Shown here: positions 50,151-60,869 of the stretch, piece after piece
Layout of the letters: the number at the start of each line of letters is the position of its first letter
Position numbering within the stretch: the first letter of the stretch is position 1
From: Chimonanthus salicifolius
Taxonomy: Eukaryota > Streptophyta > Magnoliopsida > Laurales > Calycanthaceae
Direction of reading: 5' to 3'
Length of the DNA stretch: 64,000 nucleotides
Assembly: GCA_013350335.1 (NCBI GenBank)
Contig: CM023540.1
Location: 5,208,001-5,272,000 of the forward strand
Position numbers and translations under genes: made by a program
The notes under the pieces: model-generated
Seen by the model: the letters and a program-made list of their open reading frames with translations, nothing else
Databases searched by the model: none
What the model was told of the DNA's origin: nothing

Positions 50151-51737
50151 CAACCAATTCATGCCAAAAATAATATCGTACTCAGTCATGTCGAGTACCA
50201 GATAATTGAACTCAGATCTGAGTCCAGCGAGTTCAGTATTCACTGCCGTGCATATGAGTCCCAATGCCGAGTCTCCGATAGGGGTTACAATTGTGAGTGT
50301 TGTAGGCAGTTTTTGAACTAAGGTACTGGTAGCAGTTATAAATGATACAGCTATTAAGGAGTGTGAAGCGCCAGAATCAAATAGTACATAGGCATAAGAA
50401 CTACTAACTACCGCCATACCTTGAATTACTGAATGATCCACATCCGCTGGAGGTGCTAGAGTAAACAATCGTCCAGATCCAGTAGGGTTAGGCGCCCGTC
50501 CCTCCTGATTATACGTCCTGCCTCCCCGGGAGTTAACTGGTCTGGCTGGTGGACGAAATGATCCCCTGGAGTAAGAAAACTTGTTGAGCTTTGGGCAATC
50601 CTTCTTGAAGTGACCCGGCTGATCACAGTGGAAACAGTTACTCACTCCTCTGGAAGCTTGAGTGACTAATACAGACTGGGAGGGCTTGTTGGGACGAAAG
50701 CCCCCTGTGGACCCAATAAATGGTGAGGGTCTACTGAAGTTTGGTCGAAACTTCTTATTGGGCTGATATGTACCCCTCCCACTCTGAGTTTGGCGGTTGT
50801 CAAATCGCTCATACTTAGCCATCTCCTGCTCAACTATGGTGGCCCTGCTGACCACCTTTGCCAGCGTGGCTGCCTTGAATACGGTCACTTTGGCCCTAAT
50901 GTTTGGCCGTAGACCACGCTCAAACTTACGAGCCCTTCGGTGCTCTGTATCCACTATGTAAAATGCATAACGCGACAAACTAAGGAATTTCCAATGATAT
51001 TCAGCTACCATCATGGAGCCTTGCACCAATGATAAAAAGGCTTGAGTCTGACGTTCCTTCTCCTCCTCAGGGAAGTAGTGATCCAGAAATGTAGTTGAGA
51101 ATTGCTCCCAGGTCATTGCAGTCTTTTCCCTTTCCGACACAAGTGCTTGTTGTTTCTCTATCACTTCCCACCATTTACCAGCATCATCAATCAATTGAGA
51201 TGTGGCCAGTAAAATATTATGAGCATGACTCTTGATATTCAGTAGAGTCAGGATTTGGGAAATTTTCTTTAACCAGTTTTCCGCTCCAACAGCCCCTTCT
51301 CTACCCTTAAAGTAAGGAGGGCGCTGTTGCTGGAAGTCCCTGACCATGTTCTGGTCATTGGCATCACTGGTGCTTCCACTTCCATTTTGATGCTGCTGGA
51401 GAACAGAAGTAACTACCGCTTGAACCAAGCTTTGTAGTTCAGGAGGTACTACCGGTATGCTCACATTGCTTTGCTCCTCTTTCTCTCGTTCACTATAGTG
51501 AGAGTATCGCTCTTCCTTTTCCCGCCGAGGGTGCCGTTCATCTTCCTCTTCCATCCGTGAGTGCTGTTCATCTTCCCCACATTGAGATTGCTCCTTCTCA
51601 TGTAGAGATTGCTCCTTCTCACGTTCAGATTGCTCATTTTCGGGTTGAGATTTTTCCCTCTCTTCCTCATTTCGAACGAGTGGTATCTCTTTTTCCTTCC
51701 CTTTCTTGCTTTGCTGGATCTTTCTCTTTGGAGCCAT
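50151..51737 (-). CDS. gag-pro: Element A gag-protease (polyprotein N-terminal part, cut by B)
   Basis: Open from Met 51737 to the B junction; reading then runs into B and stops at 50121. The protein starts with a charged Glu/Lys/Ser-rich low-complexity region (about 15-90), then a retrotransposon Gag domain (about 150-320, with the pattern FLSLVQGSMMVAEY and SLSRYA). A single CCHC zinc knuckle follows (C368, C371, H376, C381), then an aspartic protease with DSGAS (454-458) and flap-side IIFGMNWL (522-529). Gag packages element RNA; the protease cleaves the polyprotein. The frame continues exactly into pol across the removed insertion, so gag and pol were one ORF. Unlike pol, this part has no stop. 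Confidence 0.92.
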
Positions 51738-51965
51738 TTTATTTCCTAAGTCATGAAAACATTATGGACTTAGTTTCCTCGTAACATACAACTCAATGCC
51801 AATAGTCCTCATAAACTCATAAATTTGCATACTTTATAAATATATTCAAATTTCATCATAGTACAAGGGTTGGTAGGGTTAAAATAAACCCTTCGAATGA
51901 CAAAATGCACCCACAACCCTTACAAAATAACCCCTTTTTCCTAACTTTTCTTACTACTTCTTAGT
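51738..51965. other. Spacer between gag start and upstream ORF of A
   Basis: 228 bp, AT-rich, no feature seen. It includes the sequence around the gag Met (AAAATGG context on the minus strand). Confidence 0.6.
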
Positions 51966-52427
51966 CTAATCTTCCGTAGAAGGCCCTACATCCTCAGTAA
52001 ACATAAAGAAACTGTCAGGGCATATCATCGACATGTGTCCCAATACTCCACCCATCAAACAGGGTATTATTCCTGGTCCTCCAATGTAAGGACAGTTAGT
52101 CCTTTCTTTCCCGTGCCCATGAATTCCACAAACCGGGCAAACAACTTCAAGAGGGTGGGGGCAGTATGTACAGTTGTGCCCATCCTGATTGCACAACTCG
52201 CACATATAATCGGGCACTATCTCCCCTACAGACTCTCTTATCATTGGGATATCTTCCATATGCTCTTTTGGAAAATGTGCAAGATTCACTTCAACCTCCT
52301 TGGGAAATCCCTCTTGATCGTCTACGTTAACTTCCATGTTGGAGTTGTTGGAAGAAGACACCAGATTTATTGGATTGCTAGGGGTTCCTCTATCCCACAA
52401 CTCTGTATACTCAACGTTGCTCGACAT
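51966..52427 (-). CDS. Zinc-knuckle ORF upstream of gag, element A
   Basis: 153 codons in the leader, between PBS and gag, on the element strand. I chose the Met at 52427 rather than 52610 because similarity with the B and C copies in this frame begins there (MSS/MSN..EYTELWD). The N-terminal half is acidic and polar. The C-terminal half has Cys/His clusters: C76-x2-C79-x4-H84-x-C86-x2-C89; C97-x2-C100 with H103/H105 and C112; and C123...H131-x4-C136, a CCHC spacing in which the second Cys is Gly126. It resembles a nucleic-acid-binding zinc-knuckle protein, but I do not recognise the family. Whether it is translated is unknown. Confidence 0.65.
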   Translation of the reverse strand: MSSNVEYTELWDRGTPSNPINLVSSSNNSNMEVNVDDQEGFPKEVEVNLAHFPKEHMEDIPMIRESVGEIVPDYMCELCNQDGHNCTYCPHPLEVVCPVCGIHGHGKERTNCPYIGGPGIIPCLMGGVLGHMSMICPDSFFMFTEDVGPSTED

Positions 52428-52853
52428 ATCTGTATCATAACAATAGAACACATGAATAACAACAGCAGTTCCAATCAAACTAATCTTTGTTTTGGGGAAT
52501 TTCTTATGTATAACATAATGTATCTTGTTTGGAGAAATTGCCAAATCATCACTCTTTGTTTTCCTTTGTTTCTGGGGGAAATCTCTAAATTCCTGTTGTT
52601 TGTTGCTCAATTTGGGGATATCGGGGAAGTGTATCCTATTTTGCTATGTTTGATGAATCCAATATGATGACTATACTTACTTTCCTATCTTTCATTGTTG
52701 TTCTCAGATTGGTTGTTCAGTCTGAGTCTAACGAAATAAATTAATCTGGCCCCTAGTCCGCGGACTCCGAAGAGTCGGTCAGTTGGGATTCTTATCTGTC
52801 AGTGAGACATGAAACCATCTTAACCTTACTTTGAAGATTCAACTTCCCGTTTC
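52428..52853 (-). other. Untranslated leader of element A
   Basis: Sequence between PBS and the upstream ORF, with several GGGGAA-type runs on the plus strand (TTTGGGGA, GGGGAAG) that are shared with the leaders of B (45510-46045) and C (36845-37385). No ORF is conserved among the three. Confidence 0.6.
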
Positions 52854-52865
52854 GCTCTGATACCA
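52854..52865 (-). promoter_or_regulatory. Primer binding site of element A (initiator Met tRNA)
   Basis: TGGTATCAGAGC on the minus strand, two bases from the LTR that starts at 52868. Confidence 0.92.
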
Positions 52866-52979
52866 ACTGTAATGCCCCGCTCTTTTCCACCCTTCCGAAA
52901 ATCAGAGTCTAATTTTTTTTTTTTTATAAATAAATAAAGTGGAAGAGAGCGGGGAGCGGCAAGATTGTAACACCCCGAT

Positions 52980-53355
52980 TTCTCAATGATGCGGATAATT
53001 ACGAAAATGCCCCTGCATTGGTAAATTTAATGGTTGTGATGTTGAATAAGGACATAGTGGGGCCCATTGCTCAAACTAAGATCCTATGAACATATTATAA
53101 GGGTCAAATTTTAATGGATGAGTAATGTACATCAAATTGGGTCAAAATGGTTAATTGGGTCAAAGAATTCTCAATGATTGGAATAATTACGAAAATGCCC
53201 CTGGTTTGTTAAATTAAATGTTTGTAATGTTAAATAAGGAAAAGGTGGGGCCCATTGCTCAAATTAAGATCCTATGAACACATTATAAATGTCAAATTTT
53301 ATTGGATGGGTAATGTGCATCAATTGGGTCAAAAATGGCTAAATGGGTCAAAGGG
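52980..53355 (+). repeat. 188-bp tandem duplication at the U3 start of D
   Basis: Copies start TTCTCAATGAT at 52980 and 53168. Both keep AATTACGAAAATGCCCCTG and GTGGGGCCCATTGCTCAAA, with scattered differences. No other LTR here has it. Confidence 0.88.
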
Positions 53356-54531
53356 CCCAAATGGGACCCAACGGGTCTTAATGGATTATTTGACCGTTGT
53401 GTGAACTTAAATTAAATGGAGTTAAGCTAATTTGATGGGAAATCAAGTGGAGTAAAAATGGGTAGGCCTGATGCACATGTGAAAACCAATTACAAATGAC
53501 CAAAATACCCATAATTGGGTCATGGAGTCAAAAACGGGTCAAGGAGCTAAAGGGGGGCCCAACGGGTCGGGTTGACTTAGTTGACCACAGCCGACCGTGT
53601 GGGGCCACAAATGAGTTCAATGGTGAGTTAAATCAGGTTAAGTGGTACTGATTTTATTTAATTTGAATTAAAAATGAGTTGACTCAAATTCATTAAATGA
53701 TTGTCAATTAATGAGGTGAGTTGGACATGTGAGTTGGGTGAGTCAAAATGGAAGTCAATGGGACTGTAAATCAGTGAGTTCAGAGGGAATAGGAGTAGTT
53801 TGGCTTAGTCATAACCACCAAAACAAGTCCCACACGTTGGGGACTTGTTGGGGTGATTTTCATGATGGGTTTTTAAATGAAATACATGGAAATGGGAGGT
53901 AATGCTTGGGGAGTTGGGAGGCTGCATTGGCAGGTGCTAAGGGGTGCATTGCATAGCACCCAAGACCCATCGTTTTTTATAAGAATTGATGAGGGAATGG
54001 AGGGGTCTTGGGGGCTGAAGTACTAAAGCAAATGACCACCAAGCTTGGCCGTTTTTCACCTTGGAAAGCCAAGAATTTCCATCCCTCTCTCCCTCTCTCC
54101 AATTCGTTTTTCCTAGCTGGAATATCAGAGGTGTTTGCACCAGTAGATCAAGCACAAAACAGCAAAGGAAAGAAGGCAAAGAAGGATTAGAAGTAAAGAT
54201 TAAAAGCAAGGAACTTTGGTAAGTTTTTACATAAGTGCTTGGTTTATTAAAGAGCTTGAAATTGTAAATTTGGATGACATATTTTGGTCATGTATGGCCG
54301 AATATGTCATGGGTCTAAACCTGAGATTAGATGGCTTAAAAGGATAAGAAATTATGCCAAGCTGGCCGAACCCCATGAAAAATGTGGATTTGATTTGATG
54401 ATCTTAAGGGTCAAAAACCATGTCAAACCATGGTGTGTTATGCACATATGTATTGGGCCATGGTTATGGTCGAATACACCAAGGTTTTAACCTTGATTAA
54501 GAGAGGTTTTAAAATGGTAAAGATGACCATT

Positions 54532-55568
54532 GGGTTCGGCCACCATGGAGGGCCGAACCCCATGTAAAAGTTAGGTTGGTTTTGATGCTTAGAAAACATA
54601 GAAACCATGGAGTTTTGTGGACTGTTTTTGAGGTTTCTTAGTGATACAAATGCATGCTTTAAAGAGGGTTAAAAACATGGATTTGAATGACATAAGGACT
54701 GACGTTAGCATGGGTATAAAACAGTGGATTAAAATTAATGAAATGGACCATGGGGATCGGCCATCTTGGATGGCCGAATCCCATGAAGTATGAGGGTCAT
54801 CTAGACAAAGAGATGAACTTATTTGGATGGTTTTTAAGGGGTATAAATGCAGCAGTTTTATACTGATATTGTATGTTTAAATAACACCTAAAACATATTT
54901 GAAAGACCAAAACATGGACATAGGGTTCGGCCACCTTGGATGGCCAAACCCCATGTAAGTAATTGATGATTTTGATGAGTTTAAAACCATATAAAATATG
55001 ATGTTTGATGTGATTTGGTGAAGTTTAATTTACTGTTTTGGTGGATGTTTATGCGGCTGAACCATGTATAATTCATGGTTGAGTTAGCATGATTAAACCA
55101 TGAATAATCATGGTGATTATCTGATCAAGTGGACCCTAGGGTTCGGCTATGAGTATGGCCGAACCCCATGGGGTTGTTTTTGAGATTAATGGACTGTTTT
55201 GGATGGGAGGTTATGGTTGTTTTAATTAATGAATCATACATGATAAGTTATGGACTATGTGTAAGAAAATAATCAACCATTGATGATGATGGATTATGGG
55301 ATGAAAATCGATAGGATGTGGTTCGGCCATGTAGTATGGTCGTACCCCATCAATTATTTGATATAATTGGGTTAAGTAATACATGGGATTAAAGGTGATG
55401 AATGAAGAACCCCACTAAGTTGGTTATGATATGGTTAAACTAAAGGTTAGCCTAAATGGCATAAAAGTAATTATTGATGGAATGATCAATGATGGAAATG
55501 ATTATAGGGTTGGATGTACGGACACGAACAAAAGTGGTATGGTTCGGCCAGGTAGTATGGCCGAACCC
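54532..55568. repeat. Palindrome array in LTR D
   Basis: Six TTCGGCCAT-type palindromes between 54532-54560 and about 55541-55568. One near 54756 reads GGGGATCGGCCAT / ATGGCCGAATCCCC, where both arms have changed and still pair apart from one bulged A. Confidence 0.88.
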
Positions 55569-55912
55569 TACCAAGGTATTTTTGTAGTACAAAATGTGGT
55601 TGGGTCTTAAATGTGAATGACCAAGTAAATGATAGTTTTATTTACTAATTGTTATATGGACAAGGTACCGAAAGTTGACGACGTGCGAGTCGTGACCGGG
55701 TGATGCTAAAGAAAGATCAATTACTGAAGTGAATCTTCAGTAGGTTTCCTACCTACTTGTAACCACAATTATGATTTGGTTTTATTATGTTTTTATGAGA
55801 TATGTTGTATTTGATATTATGTTTCAAATATGGTTTTGAATGATGAGATATGTATTTACAAATGACATACATGTACATTGACATCTCATGCATGGCATGG
55901 GATGATGATTAT

Positions 55913-56135
55913 GGATTACCTTGACTTGAGAGTCCCAATGAAAGAACATCGTGAAACAACTCAATGATGAAGTGTCTTTCCACAGGTAACGAGGATTACT
56001 GTGGATTACCTTATCATGTGAGTCCCAATGAAATAATACCGTGAAACAACTCAATGATGAAGTGTCTTTCCACAGGTAACGAGGATTACTGTGGATTACC
56101 TTATCATGTAAGTCCCAATGAAAGAGTACTGTGAG
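55913..56135 (+). repeat. 90-bp tandem repeat in LTR D
   Basis: Units start GGATTACCTT at 55913, 56003 and 56093 (partial), at the position where B and C have their short hairpin array. A single hairpin of that type (CTTGACGG...CCGTCAAG) remains at about 56163. Confidence 0.88.
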
Positions 56136-59100
56136 TCCCAAATGAAAGTGTATTGTGATTTACCTTGACGGTGAGAATCCCGTCAAGTGATGGCTATGTA
56201 TGTGTGATGGGGTGGGGCTCATTACATATGCACTTACATACATAGCATTGTTTTCAGATGTTTTATTGATAATCATGTACTATGATATATATGCATGTTT
56301 TATATGCTAACCATGTGGTACCCTTGATTCGGGAACCTACTGGGCGCGTTGATCTAACGCCCTAATTCTATCCATAGAGGAGAATGCAGGTACATGGAAA
56401 GGAAAAGAGAAGATCGATGATAAGGAGGGGAGCCAAGCGTAAATGCTTGAATGCTGGAATAAATTTATGAATTGTTGTTATGTGATACTTTATTATGGAT
56501 TTGTAATAATGTAGTTACTTGCTATGGTTTGGTTAGGATATTAACAATGGAAGGTTGATTTATGTTAATTATTAATTGAGACTGGTACTTGCTATCTATT
56601 CATTCTATTTCTGCAGTTAGTCTAGTTTATTCCGCAAGTTATTGTTTAGTTCCATGTGTGATTTGTTATCATGGTCTAGTCCATGTACACATGGGTGGCC
56701 AGTTAAGGGTCGGACTCAGGTAGTCCGGACTTAGCTCGCGTCGTGGCGCCTCCCGCTCTTGTTCACTCTATGTTTCTTTCAAAAGAAATTTTCAGACTCT
56801 GATTTTCAGAATGGTGAAGAGGGCGGGGCGTTACAAAGACGTGAGCTAAGTCCGGACTTCCAAAGTCCGACCCTTAACTGGCCACCCACGTGTACATGGA
56901 CTAAGCCCATGAAAACCGATCCACACATGGTACTAAATAAAACTTGCGGAATATACATAACAAAATCGCGGAATAAGTCAAATATGCGGAACTAAACTAT
57001 TTAGATAGGAAAATACAAGTCATCTATCTAAAATTACTTAAATCAAATAACCATCATCAAAACCATTCACAACCACAGCAATATCTAGTTATTACATATC
57101 CATGAAAATTATCCAAATAACAATATATAAGAATCCATTCCAACACCCAAGCTCTTATGCATGGCTTCTTTCGCGATCCTCAATCTTTCCCTTTCCTTTT
57201 CCTGCGTCATCCACTAAGGATAGAAATAGGGCGTTAGATCAACGCGCCCAGTAGGTCTTCTGATTAGGGCCACCACAAGGTTAGTATAAAAACATGCATA
57301 TAACATATGATACACGATCAACAAATACTTACAAAACAATGCTATGTATGTATGCAAATGTAATGAGTCCCACCCATCACAAATATACATAGCCATCACT
57401 TGACGGGATTCTCTTCGTCAAGGTAACCCACAGTGTTCTTTCGTTTCCTCATGATGGGATTCTCATCATCAAGGTATTCTTCCTGGTGGGACTCTCATCA
57501 CCTAAGGAGGCCCCACAGTTGCATCACGGACATTCCGACGGAGTGTGGGCTCTGGTTTTAATATTCATCACCCCATGCCATGCATGAGATGTCAATGAGT
57601 ACATGCCATTTATAAATAAATTTTAACCTTCAAATCCCATTTGAAACATAATACTTTAACATAAATAACTCATCAAAGTCAACATAAAAACAACAAGTAT
57701 AATATGTGGTTACAAAGAGGTAGGAAACCTACAGAAAAGTTACTTAAACCGTCCGCTCTTCTTAATCCGTCACCCGTTCACGATTTGAGCACTGTTCAAG
57801 AAGTCCCGTTACCTCGTTTATATAACAGTAAGTCAAACACTAACCATTTAATTTCCAATTAAATCTAAGTCCCAAAAATCACTTTGTGGGATTCGGCCAT
57901 AACCCATGGCCGAACCTCACCCACTTGTATTTGATCTTTCTTTTTATTTAATTAACACCCTATAACACCTCAAACTACAAACATACTTTGGTAGGGTTCG
58001 GCCATACAACATGGCCGAACCTTACCACTTTGGTTTTGACCCCTCTTTCAATTCCTTTGATCATTTCATTCCATATTTACATTCTAGCTTGTATTTACGG
58101 TTTTGCCATTGGTTTAACCTTTGCTTGATATGGCCAACCATCAACATCCATAAAAATCCACCTTAGTGGGGTTCGGCCATACAACATGGCCGAACCTCAC
58201 CATCTTAATTTTTGTTCCTTTAATCCTTCATACAAACATCTCCATTTTGATTTTTAACCACTTCAAAATAAACTTAGTCCATCAAATACCCATTAGTGGG
58301 GTTCGGCCATACTACATGGCCGAACCTCACCCTATGGATTTTTATCCCTTTTTCCATCATCTATCATGGTTGATTATTTACTTAATACTAAATCCAAAGT
58401 TAAACATATGAAATTCTTTAACTACCATTTATAATTTCCACCATGTTCTTAACTCCCAATAACCCATAAAATGGTCCATGGGGTTCGGCCATACACATGG
58501 CCGAACCCTATGGTTCTCTTGACTCAATCATTCCATCATTTGTATATGATTTATGCTCAATACTTTAGCTATAATAATAATATGGTTCAGCCACCCAATG
58601 GCCGACCCAAAACATCAATCTTAACTCCAATTAACACCTAAAAGCCTCCATAACATTGCATGGTTTTTAACTCTCAAAAACCATCAAAATAAGCAAATCA
58701 TTTCATGGGGTTCGGCCATCCAAAGTGGCCGAACCCTGTGATCCATGTTTCTACCCTTTTTAAACATCATCTTCCATGGTTTAAACCTTTGATAGATTCG
58801 GCCATATAATGGCCGAATCATGCTCCCTTATCCATTTTATTTAATCAAAGATTATGATATACTTACCAATCTCCTTAGCCTCTCTTCTTTCCTTTGATCC
58901 TTCCTTCCTCCCTTCTTGCTCCTTTAGTCCTTTAGCGGATTGTGTGCTTGCTCAAAATGAGGACACCAAGGGCTGGTTCGGCCAAGGTGAAGGTAGGTTT
59001 TGAGAGAGGGAGAGAGATCAAAATTCCTAAGCTTCTTGAGATGGAAATTCGGTCAAATGGTGTAGTGTACCCCTTTTGTTAATCAGCCCCCAAAACCCTC

Positions 59101-60028
59101 TCATTTACCCTCATCAATATTGATCTAACCAAGGAGTCCCTTGGCATAACTATGGGACACTTGGCTTAAGCTCATGCAACCCTTCCATCTCCCAACGTTG
59201 GTACTTGGGTCTCCATCATGAGATGGAAACCCTCCAAGTTCCCAATGTAAATCTTATCTCATTCCATTGAATTTTATGCATGGGATACCACTCCCATGCC
59301 ACCAACGTGTGGGCCTTTGCTTTGGGGTCTTTAAAATCAACACAACTCCTCATCTTCCCACTTGACTCACTTGAGTTAAAGGTCTCCATGACTTCCAATC
59401 CAACTCATTCAACTCATTAGCTCAACTCACTCATTTAATTCCACTCATTTAATTCACTTGAGTCAACTCAATTGTTTGATTCCTTTCCAACACAATTCAG
59501 CCCCAACTCAACATAATTTAACTCAACCTTTTAGCTCACTTGATGGTCCACATGGTCAACATGATCAAGCTCGACCCATTGGGTCCCCATTCAACTTCTT
59601 GGTCCAATTGGGGGCCTTGACCCATTTAAATGTCAACTATCCATTTAAATGTGGTTTACCAAATTGCACATAGCTTACCCATTTATCCTCCATTGAACTC
59701 CCATTCAATTCAGCCTAACCCAATTAAACTTGAGCTCACCCAATGGTCAAACAAGTCCACCACGACCCAATTGGTCCCAATTGGGTAGTTGACCCATTTA
59801 ATCACACATACCCAATTGTTTTCAACCGAATTCTATCCTTGATCCATTGGATCATAATTGTGCTATTGACCCAATTCTTAGCCATTTCTCTCCATTGATC
59901 CACATCTAACATCCATTGGGCAATTGACCCAACATTTACCTATCTAAGATTCATATCTTTTTAATTCACCATTCCAATGGCATTTTCGTAAATATGGATA
60001 TATTGAAAAGCAGAGGTGTTACAATTAT

Positions 60029-60869
60029 TGGACTAGCTAGCCTTCAATTTTGTATATATAACATACATTTAATGTTGTTTGTTAGTTTTTGAAAGTTCTC
60101 CCTTTGGTGAAAGAACATGCGGTGACCATAGAGGGGAGAGAGGGAGGGGGGGGGGGGGTGTTGGGGGTGAATAGGTCAATCTAAAAATCGTTGGTCCTTT
60201 TAAAAATTACTTGATTGATTAATTATGAGCAGCAGATATAACAATCAAATGTGTGTGTGTGTGTGTTAGCAAATGTGATTAAGTAATCAACACAAGGAAT
60301 TAGCTCTAACACCACAAGCACAAGGACACAAGATATATAATGGTTCGGTTAGCTAACCTACATCCATTGTTAGGACTAGCTCAACCTAGAGATATCCCCA
60401 AATTCACTAAGTGGGGACTTACACCCTGACAATTAGAGTAGGAATTCCACCTCACTCAATCATCTGGGAATTTCACCCACCACATGTAAAATAGGTATTC
60501 CACCTATTTGAATTGGTTGGGAATTCCACCCACCATGTGTGCCAGAGACTACGCTCTAGATTTTATATAGTGGTTCCGGAGCCAAGCCTCCTTAATCCAC
60601 TTTCAAAAGACAAAGGTTTAAAAGAAAAATTAAAAGCATGAAGCACTTGCCTTGAAGATCTTTCTCGAATATATGTGCTTCTCAAATATCCACCCAATGT
60701 GTGCCTAACTTAATTCCGACGTTATGCCTTGTAGCCATTCTTAAGCAATCACAATTTGAGTGTGACTAGGAAATGGGTTCTAATCCTAGTTGTATCTTTT
60801 TGAAAATCCCAATGTGCTAGTATATGATTGACCCTAGAGAAGAGGAACAGGGGGGGGGGGGGGGGGGGG
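60029..60869. other. Old target DNA (right piece) with G runs
   Basis: Continues the sequence interrupted at 19832. It holds a 13-G run (60146-60158), a GT repeat (60251-60266) and a 20-G run (60850-60869). The part between resembles a dispersed plant repeat (TGAATAGGTCAATC; ATGGTTCGGTTAGC), but I cannot name it. No gene is seen. Confidence 0.5.

Larger units (their letters stand above)
52966..56835 (+). mobile_element. Solo LTR D, plus, TSD AAGAT/AAGAC, nested in A's 5' LTR
   Basis: 3870 bp from TGTAACACCCCG to GGGGCGTTACA. Target copies AAGAT (52961-52965) and AAGAC (56836-56840) differ by one base. It is oriented opposite to A. It has a 188-bp tandem duplication at its U3 start, donor GGTAAG at 54218-54223, palindromes 54532-55568, CATGCATG at 55887-55894, and the U5 pair CCATGTGTG/TACACATGG near 56652-56693. 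No internal region is present. Confidence 0.93.
19833..60023 (-). mobile_element. Element A: full-length gypsy retrotransposon, minus, TSD ATTAT
   Basis: The whole span is one element enlarged by nested insertions. On the minus strand: 5' LTR (52868-60023, split by D), PBS (52854-52865), zinc-knuckle ORF, gag-protease, RT-RNaseH-integrase-chromodomain, PPT, 3' LTR (19833-23082). ATTAT flanks it at 19828-19832 and 60024-60028. The left terminal TG has become TC. Without B and D the element is about 12.4 kb. Domain order and the chromodomain-like tail point to a Ty3/gypsy chromovirus, most likely Tekay/Del-like; clade assignment is inference. Pol is broken, so this copy is no longer autonomous. 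Confidence 0.93.
52868..60023 (-). mobile_element. 5' LTR of element A (interrupted by D)
   Basis: A sequence is 52868-52965 and 56841-60023, 3281 bp together. U5 stems follow D at 56841-56935, CATGCATG lies at 57579-57586, palindromes between about 57888 and 58820, donor GGTAAG (rc 58862-58867). It retains the palindrome at 58481-58508 that the 3' LTR has lost. Confidence 0.93.

Noticed and set aside
52035..52667. 210-codon plus-strand ORF opposite the zinc-knuckle ORF
   Set aside because: It is antisense to the element and is not open in the B and C copies. The minus-strand frame has patterned Cys/His spacing and fits the element orientation.
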